A DNA stretch of 11,608 nucleotides, taken from the NCBI GenBank assembly GCA_039188505.1, contig JBCCZC010000160.1:1-11608 (forward strand), given 5' to 3'. How positions within the stretch are numbered: the first letter of the stretch is position 1; each line of letters begins with the position of its first letter. This stretch comes from JBCCZC01 sp039188505 (lineage in GTDB: Bacteria; Pseudomonadota; Gammaproteobacteria; Xanthomonadales; SZUA-38). Shown here piece after piece: positions 6,681 to 11,608 of the stretch. The translations under genes were made by a program, and so were the position numbers. The notes under the pieces are model-generated. The model was not told where the DNA came from. It did no database searches and was given only the letters and a program-made list of their open reading frames with translations.

Positions 6681-7293
6681 CGACGCGAGGCTCCCTGGGT
6701 GATGGCCCAGCATACCGTGTCCGTTTGAACCGAGCCTGAGTACTGCATCAGTTTCGCAGGGCCCGCCGAATTCTTTCGTTAACTCAGGGGCTTGCGCTGC
6801 AATTCCGGATGTTGAAAGGTAGTTTAACTATGGAACGCTGCCGGTTTCTGGCTGCCTCTGGCGGCGCCCTTGCCTTTACAAGCGAGGGCCCGATCGACCT
6901 CATCCCTGGCTACAGCCAGGATTTCGGCCGATCGAACAAGCTGCACTCGCCAGCGACAACGAGAATTCCGGCAACTGACGCAATACTCGGGCAAGCAGCC
7001 TGTCGGACTTAGCCGAATCTACTGCAGCGCCGCCGGAGCGGCCCATGGCGGTTTTCGTAGAGCGAAAGAAGCCGTGGGTCCGAGGCGATCAGCGCGTGAC
7101 GCTTCGCACGGTATCAGCAGGCGATACCCGCTCGTCGAATAGCGACAGCTATTTTTCCTCTCGGGATCACCAGCTGCCACCGCACGACGCGCCAGCTCGC
7201 GACGATTCCATAAGCCCGACAGGCTGCTAGCCGTTACGGCTTGCTCCGGCGGGCTGCTATGGTTGCCGCTTCGCTGACGGGGGAAAGGCATCG
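6681..7293. other. 613-bp low-GC intergenic region without a supported gene
   Basis: This holds no ORF with recognisable similarity. GC falls well below the coding DNA around it: my count gives about 48% for 6781-6840 and 55% for 6961-7020. The best small frame is plus strand, 6830-7012 (60 aa, MERCRFLAASGGALAFTSEG at its start), with AAAGG 10 nt upstream, but I do not recognise it. A short hairpin (cctggc/gccagg, 6905-6920) and the inverted-repeat element described separately lie inside. The right end carries the start signals of the YfcC-family gene, with GGGGGAAAGG at 7279-7288. The region could be a decayed insertion or an RNA-bearing spacer. Confidence 0.6.
6994..7228. repeat. Inverted-repeat-bounded segment (MITE-like or structured spacer)
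   Basis: The arm agcagcctgtcggactta (6994-7011) recurs inverted at 7211-7228, where the reverse complement reads agcagcctgtcgggctta: 17 of 18 identical. Similarity continues loosely inward to a GAATC pair (7015-7019 with 7204-7208). The 199 bp between the arms contain two small hairpins: ggtatc/gatacc (7110-7128) and aatagc/gctatt (7138-7153), the latter followed by TTT. No transposase frame and no clear target-site duplication flank it. The arrangement resembles a small non-autonomous mobile element or solo remnant, but a structured transcript is also possible. Confidence 0.45.
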
Positions 7294-8676
<1,383 letters not shown>

Positions 8677-8819
8677 CACCGTGACGTCCGTTGGAAATCT
8701 GAACCTTCTCTTACCCCCTCGGCGCGTCGTCGCCAGGCCGGGGCGCGAAGGGATGGATCGGAGGCGCGAGGGTCCGATACTCCCGCCCGAGAACAGGCTC
8801 CGGGCCGAGATCGAGGCGG

Positions 8820-9329
8820 GTGAGAAAGACCACGCGCTGGGAGATCGCTGAGCTGAGCGCGACCGCTGCAGAGCTCTGGCGCGAATACCTGGCGACGCCC
8901 GGGGCGGATCCGGGTACGGGACGCTGGGTCGCCGATCGCTTCGGTGACTCCGCGGAACTCGCGACCGACCTTTGCGAGCTCGTGCTCCGGGGTGTCAAAC
9001 GAGCCACTGCGCCGTGCGTCGCGGAATTCCTGCTGGCCGGTGAGCCCATCCCGGTGCCCGGTGATCACCTGGTTGTCCTCGACGGCTTGGGGCGGGCGCG
9101 GTGTATCGTCAGGACGACGCGGGTCACGATTCGCCGCTACGAGGAAGTCGACGCGGCCTTCGCGGCCCTCGAAGGCGAGGGTGACGGGTCGCTGGCCTGG
9201 TGGCGCAGGGAGCATCTGCCTTACTACCAACGCGTCCTCGCACCGCACGGTCTGATGCCGACGCCGAGGCTGCCCGTCGTCTGCGAGGAGTTCGAACGGG
9301 TCTACTTGCCCGCGGATCGAACCGGTTAA
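8820..9329 (+). CDS. ASCH domain-containing protein
   Basis: 169 residues. It matches the bacterial ASCH family throughout: an N-terminal helix AAELWREYLA (16-25), FGDSAELATDLCELVLRGVK (41-60) then RATA (the G-K-K-T-A-T equivalent), IPVPGDHLVVLDGLGRARCI (77-96) then VRTTRV, EVDAAFAALEGEGDGSLAWW (109-128), REHLPYYQR and LPVVCEEFERVYL (151-163). ASCH is a PUA-like beta-barrel thought to bind RNA or nucleobases; some small members are amidohydrolases acting on modified cytidines, but no enzymatic role can be assigned here. The start is GTG 8820, the first in-frame start candidate near the domain; GAGG lies only 3 nt upstream, so initiation is not well supported. Its TAA (9327-9329) overlaps the TAA of the opposing TonB-like gene through a shared TTAA. 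Confidence 0.85.
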   Translation: MRKTTRWEIAELSATAAELWREYLATPGADPGTGRWVADRFGDSAELATDLCELVLRGVKRATAPCVAEFLLAGEPIPVPGDHLVVLDGLGRARCIVRTTRVTIRRYEEVDAAFAALEGEGDGSLAWWRREHLPYYQRVLAPHGLMPTPRLPVVCEEFERVYLPADRTG

Positions 9330-10000
9330 AAGCCGGGCTTGCGCGCGGTCGCGTGCTCGTCGAAGAACACCACCTTGCGCTCCAGCACCCGGGCGTCCGC
9401 CGCCGCGAAGCGCCTCATCATCGCTGCCTCGAGGGCCGCATCGTCGAGGCTCGGGAAGCCGCTGCTCCTGACGACCTCGACGCGCTCGACGGTGCCGTCG
9501 GGTCGCACGTGCAGCCGCATCACGAGCACGACCGAACTCCCCCAGCTCAGCATCGGTGGCGGAAACATCGGCAGCGGCACAGTTCCGAAGTCCGCGATCG
9601 CCCGCCAGGATTCCTCGGCCGCGGCCTCGGGCGTATCGGTGGCGACGGCGCCGCCGCCGGCCGTGGCCTCAGTGGCGATCGCGCCGCCGGAGGCGATCGG
9701 CGCCGCGGGGCTGGCTGGCGCCGCGCCGGTCACCACGCCCTCGCTCGGCGCCAGCTGATTCCCTTCCGACGGGCCGTCGGCGTCGGCTGCCTCTCCCGGT
9801 CCAGCTCCTGGCGCCGCCAGCGTCACCGCGACGTCGCGGGGAGCACCTCGGACCGGATCGGCTCCGGGCTGATCGATGATCACGATGAGCAGCAGAGCCA
9901 GGTGCAGCAGTACGGACAGCGCGAAGGCGGGGCCACTCAGATCCAGCACCGTGCGCGAGCCGGTGCCCAGGAACCAGTCCGGATGCGTGCGGGAAGCCAT
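9326..10000 (-). CDS. TonB-like energy transducer, stand-alone
   Basis: 224 residues from the ATG at 10000. One N-terminal membrane segment (about 24-42) contains S29-x3-H33, the S-x3-H motif of the TonB anchor that contacts ExbB/ExbD. The C-terminus is a TonB domain: VMRLHVRPDGTVERVEVVRS (160-179) then SGFPSLDDAALEAAMMRRF. The central linker (about 48-130) is Gly/Ala/Pro/Thr-rich and acidic, not the usual Pro-Lys/Pro-Glu rod. The family role is to pass ExbBD proton-motive energy to outer-membrane receptors. No ExbB, ExbD or receptor gene is in the window, so partners are elsewhere. This ATG was preferred to a start 219 bp further upstream because the extra residues are unlike TonB and would overlap the divergent gene; only a weak GGGCGG precedes it. 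Confidence 0.82.
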   Translation of the reverse strand: MASRTHPDWFLGTGSRTVLDLSGPAFALSVLLHLALLLIVIIDQPGADPVRGAPRDVAVTLAAPGAGPGEAADADGPSEGNQLAPSEGVVTGAAPASPAAPIASGGAIATEATAGGGAVATDTPEAAAEESWRAIADFGTVPLPMFPPPMLSWGSSVVLVMRLHVRPDGTVERVEVVRSSGFPSLDDAALEAAMMRRFAAADARVLERKVVFFDEHATARKPGF

Positions 10001-10107
10001 CCGCCCATCATCCGCGTGGCCTGGGCGCAGGTAAAGCCGCGGGGCCGCCTGCGTCCGCGTCCCGGCTCGCTTGGATCGCTGCGGCTCTGCCCCAATGATG
10101 AAAGCCA

Positions 10108-10126
10108 GAGGCCGGTCGCCGGTCTC
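10108..10126 (+). other. Hairpin in the divergent tonB / substrate-binding gene spacer
   Basis: An 8-bp stem (gaggccgg with ccggtctc, one G-T pair) around a 3-nt loop lies 35 nt before the ATG of the next plus-strand gene, inside the 160-bp spacer (10001-10160) shared with the divergent tonB-like gene. It could be a 5' leader hairpin or an operator. No convincing sigma-70 promoter is visible in this spacer. Confidence 0.2.
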
Positions 10127-10160
10127 ATCACCAGGAATTCCCGGCAAGGACAGGCAAATC

Positions 10161-11018
10161 ATGGCTGCAGGCAGGCAGCTCCCGACGCTGCGCGCGGGAG
10201 GCGTTCCGGAGCACTTCAACTACATCTGGCATCGCGACGAGCTGCACCGTGGGCTGACCGCAGAAGGCCTGGCCGTGACCTGGCGGGATTTTCCGGGGGG
10301 CACCGGGGCCATGGTCGAGGCGCTGACCGGGAACGAGCTGGACCTGGCGCCGGTCCTGACCGAGGGTGCCGTGGCCGCCATCGCGAAGGGCGCTCCGCTG
10401 CGGGTGATCTCGACCTGGGTCGACACACCGCTGAACTGGGGGGTCCATGTCCCGCTGCAGCACGACGCCAGGTCGATCGCTGACCTCCGGGGCGAGGCGT
10501 TCGCCATCAGTCGCTGGGGCTCCGGATCCCACCTCATGGCCGCCGTCATGGCGCACGAGCGGGCCTGGCCGGAGCTCGATTTCGAGCTGGTGGGCGATCT
10601 CGAGGGTGCGCGCGAGGCTTTCTCCGCCGGCACCGCCGACGCCTTCCTGTGGGAGAAATTCACGACGAAGCACCTGGTCGACGCCGGCGAATGGCGACGC
10701 GTGGGCATCGTGCCGACGCCGTGGCCGTCCTTCGTCATGGTGGCCTCGGAGCGGGCAATCGCGGCGCAGCGGGCGCGCATCGAAGCCCTCCTGCGGTCCC
10801 TGCATGCGGCGTTCGCTGCCGTGACCGATCCGGTGGCTCGGGCGTTCATCGCCGACCGCTACAAGCTGCTGCCCGAGGATGTGGCGGAATGGAAGGCACA
10901 GACGCGCTGGCGCTGCGACTGGATCGCTCCCGCCGCGGCGCTCGAGCCGGCCATCGAGGCGTTGCTGCAGGCGGGAATCCTGGAGTCCACGCCCCGCGCC
11001 GAGAGCCTCTGCTGGTAG
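10161..11018 (+). CDS. Substrate-binding-fold protein (NMT1/TauA type) without signal peptide
   Basis: 285 residues of the periplasmic-binding-protein type II fold. Blocks I recognise from a widespread stand-alone branch: LRAGGVPEHFNYIWHRDELH (10-29), FPGGTGAMVEAL (44-55), LDLAPVLTEGAVAAIAKG (60-77), AISRWGSGSHLMAAVM (115-130), FLWEKFTTKHLVD (162-174) and VPTPWPSFVMVAS (184-196). Relatives are labelled ABC-transporter or thiamine/taurine-like binding proteins, but this one starts directly with the first fold strand: no hydrophobic leader, no lipobox. Start ATG 10161 has AAGGA 10 nt upstream (10146-10150) and excludes a non-homologous extension. No ABC ATPase or permease gene is adjacent. It may therefore be a cytosolic ligand-binding protein or enzyme; this is inference. 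msrA follows after 67 bp, possibly co-transcribed. Confidence 0.85.
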   Translation: MAAGRQLPTLRAGGVPEHFNYIWHRDELHRGLTAEGLAVTWRDFPGGTGAMVEALTGNELDLAPVLTEGAVAAIAKGAPLRVISTWVDTPLNWGVHVPLQHDARSIADLRGEAFAISRWGSGSHLMAAVMAHERAWPELDFELVGDLEGAREAFSAGTADAFLWEKFTTKHLVDAGEWRRVGIVPTPWPSFVMVASERAIAAQRARIEALLRSLHAAFAAVTDPVARAFIADRYKLLPEDVAEWKAQTRWRCDWIAPAAALEPAIEALLQAGILESTPRAESLCW

Positions 11019-11085
11019 CGCGGACGTTCATGCGATCTGGACCGATCCGCAGGCAACATCCTGATCGGCCACGAGGAGAACCATC

Positions 11086-11608
11086 ATGACCAGCTGCGAC
11101 ATCACCCACCGCCTACGGGATCTCGGCGACTTTCCAGCCCCGCCGGCTGACATCGCACCGACCGACGAACCCCAGGAGGTGGTCCTCGGCGGTGGCTGTT
11201 TCTGGTGTGTCGAGGCCGTTTTCAAGCGCGTCGAGGGTGTTCTCGAGGTCGTTTCGGGCTACGCAGGCGATACCGAACAACGGGCGAACTACGACGCGGT
11301 CTGCAGCGGCCGCACGGACCATTCCGAGGTCATCCGTGTCCGCTTCGATGCGAGCCAGGTCAGCTACGGCGAGCTGCTGAAGGTGTTCTTCTCCGCGGCG
11401 CACGATCCGACGCAGCTCGATCGCCAGGGCAATGATCGCGGTCGTCAGTACCGCTCCGCCATCTTCTTCGCCAGCGAGGAGCAGCGGAACGTCGCTGGTG
11501 CCTACATCGATCGGCTCAACGAGCGGCGCACCTTCGGTCAGCCCGTGGTGACCACGCTCGAGCCCCTCGAAACGTTCTTCGAGGCCGAGGCGTACCACCA
11601 GGACTACG
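11086..11608 (+). CDS. msrA: Peptide-methionine (S)-S-oxide reductase MsrA, 3' end cut by window
   Basis: 174 complete codons are visible and the gene runs off the right edge. MsrA reduces methionine S-sulfoxide in proteins using a catalytic Cys and thioredoxin-regenerated thiols. The signature GGGCFWCVEAVF (35-46) is present, with catalytic Cys38 and a second Cys41 (the C-F-W-C subtype). Further family blocks: VSGYAGDTEQRANYDAVCSG (56-75), RTDHSEVIRVRFD (76-88), AAHDPTQLDRQGNDRGRQYR (104-123) and a closing AYHQDY. The usual GYAGG reads GYAGD here. The ATG at 11086 has GAGGAG at 11073-11078, spacing 7. There is no signal peptide, so it is cytoplasmic. It lies 67 bp after the substrate-binding-like gene. 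Confidence 0.95.
   Translation, partial: MTSCDITHRLRDLGDFPAPPADIAPTDEPQEVVLGGGCFWCVEAVFKRVEGVLEVVSGYAGDTEQRANYDAVCSGRTDHSEVIRVRFDASQVSYGELLKVFFSAAHDPTQLDRQGNDRGRQYRSAIFFASEEQRNVAGAYIDRLNERRTFGQPVVTTLEPLETFFEAEAYHQDY

Noticed and set aside
6830..7012. Small plus-strand ORF in the low-GC spacer (60 aa)
   Set aside because: No recognisable family, doubtful composition, and its stop lies in the inverted-repeat arm. Kept only as a note.
7234..7263. TTACGG ... TATGGT as a promoter for the carrier gene
   Set aside because: 18-bp spacing is acceptable but both hexamers are weak matches (TATGGT 4 of 6); coincidence is likely.
7019..7291. Minus-strand ORF of 90 aa in the spacer
   Set aside because: No family similarity, no ribosome binding site, and it spans the right inverted-repeat arm and the leader of the carrier gene.
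10001..10219. Extended N-terminus of the TonB-like protein from the upstream ATG
   Set aside because: The extra 73 residues are unlike TonB, would precede the anchor, and overlap the start of the divergent gene.

Overview
The window is 11.6 kb of high-GC, gene-dense bacterial DNA. The organism is Gram-negative: it carries an RND efflux permease with its periplasmic adaptor, a TonB-type energy transducer and several Sec signal peptides. Base composition, gene content and the C-terminal D-x-(V/I)-F-x-D-G-F-E ending of the first, partial protein suggest a gammaproteobacterium near the Xanthomonadales/Lysobacterales or Wenzhouxiangella-like lineages. That placement is an inference, not a demonstration. 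There are no rRNA or tRNA genes, no CRISPR array and no complete insertion sequence.

Layout, left to right. (1) 1-246: the end of a secreted FG-GAP-type beta-propeller protein. (2) 419-1122: a tight two-gene unit, ytoQ followed 2 nt later by a DUF2277 gene with a GTG start. (3) 1232-6257: a three-gene operon with 4-nt stop/start overlaps (ATGA, then GTGA), encoding an RND permease, its HlyD-type adaptor and an exported serine esterase of the IroE/esterase-D type. (4) 6303-6680, minus strand: a YccF-family inner-membrane protein, convergent with the operon. (5) 6681-7293: 613 bp with no convincing gene and visibly lower GC, containing an 18-bp imperfect inverted-repeat pair about 200 bp apart that encloses two small hairpins. 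(6) 7294-8676: a YfcC-family carrier. (7) 8820-9329: an ASCH-domain protein whose stop codon overlaps that of the convergent gene. (8) 9326-10000, minus strand: a stand-alone TonB-like protein. (9) 10161-11018: an NMT1/TauA-type substrate-binding-fold protein with no signal peptide. (10) 11086-end: msrA, cut by the window edge.

The clearest functional unit is the efflux operon. The permease and adaptor would form the inner-membrane and periplasmic parts of a tripartite pump; no outer-membrane channel is encoded here, so one must be supplied from elsewhere. The translationally coupled exported esterase suggests that the substrate carries an ester or lactone, or that the esterase acts on it in the periplasm. 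The permease shows D407/A408 and N925 where AcrB has D407/D408 and K940, so its proton relay differs from the textbook one. The other genes look like unlinked housekeeping or transport genes. Several belong to families that are widespread but little characterised (YtoQ, DUF2277, YccF, ASCH, the cytosolic substrate-binding-like protein).
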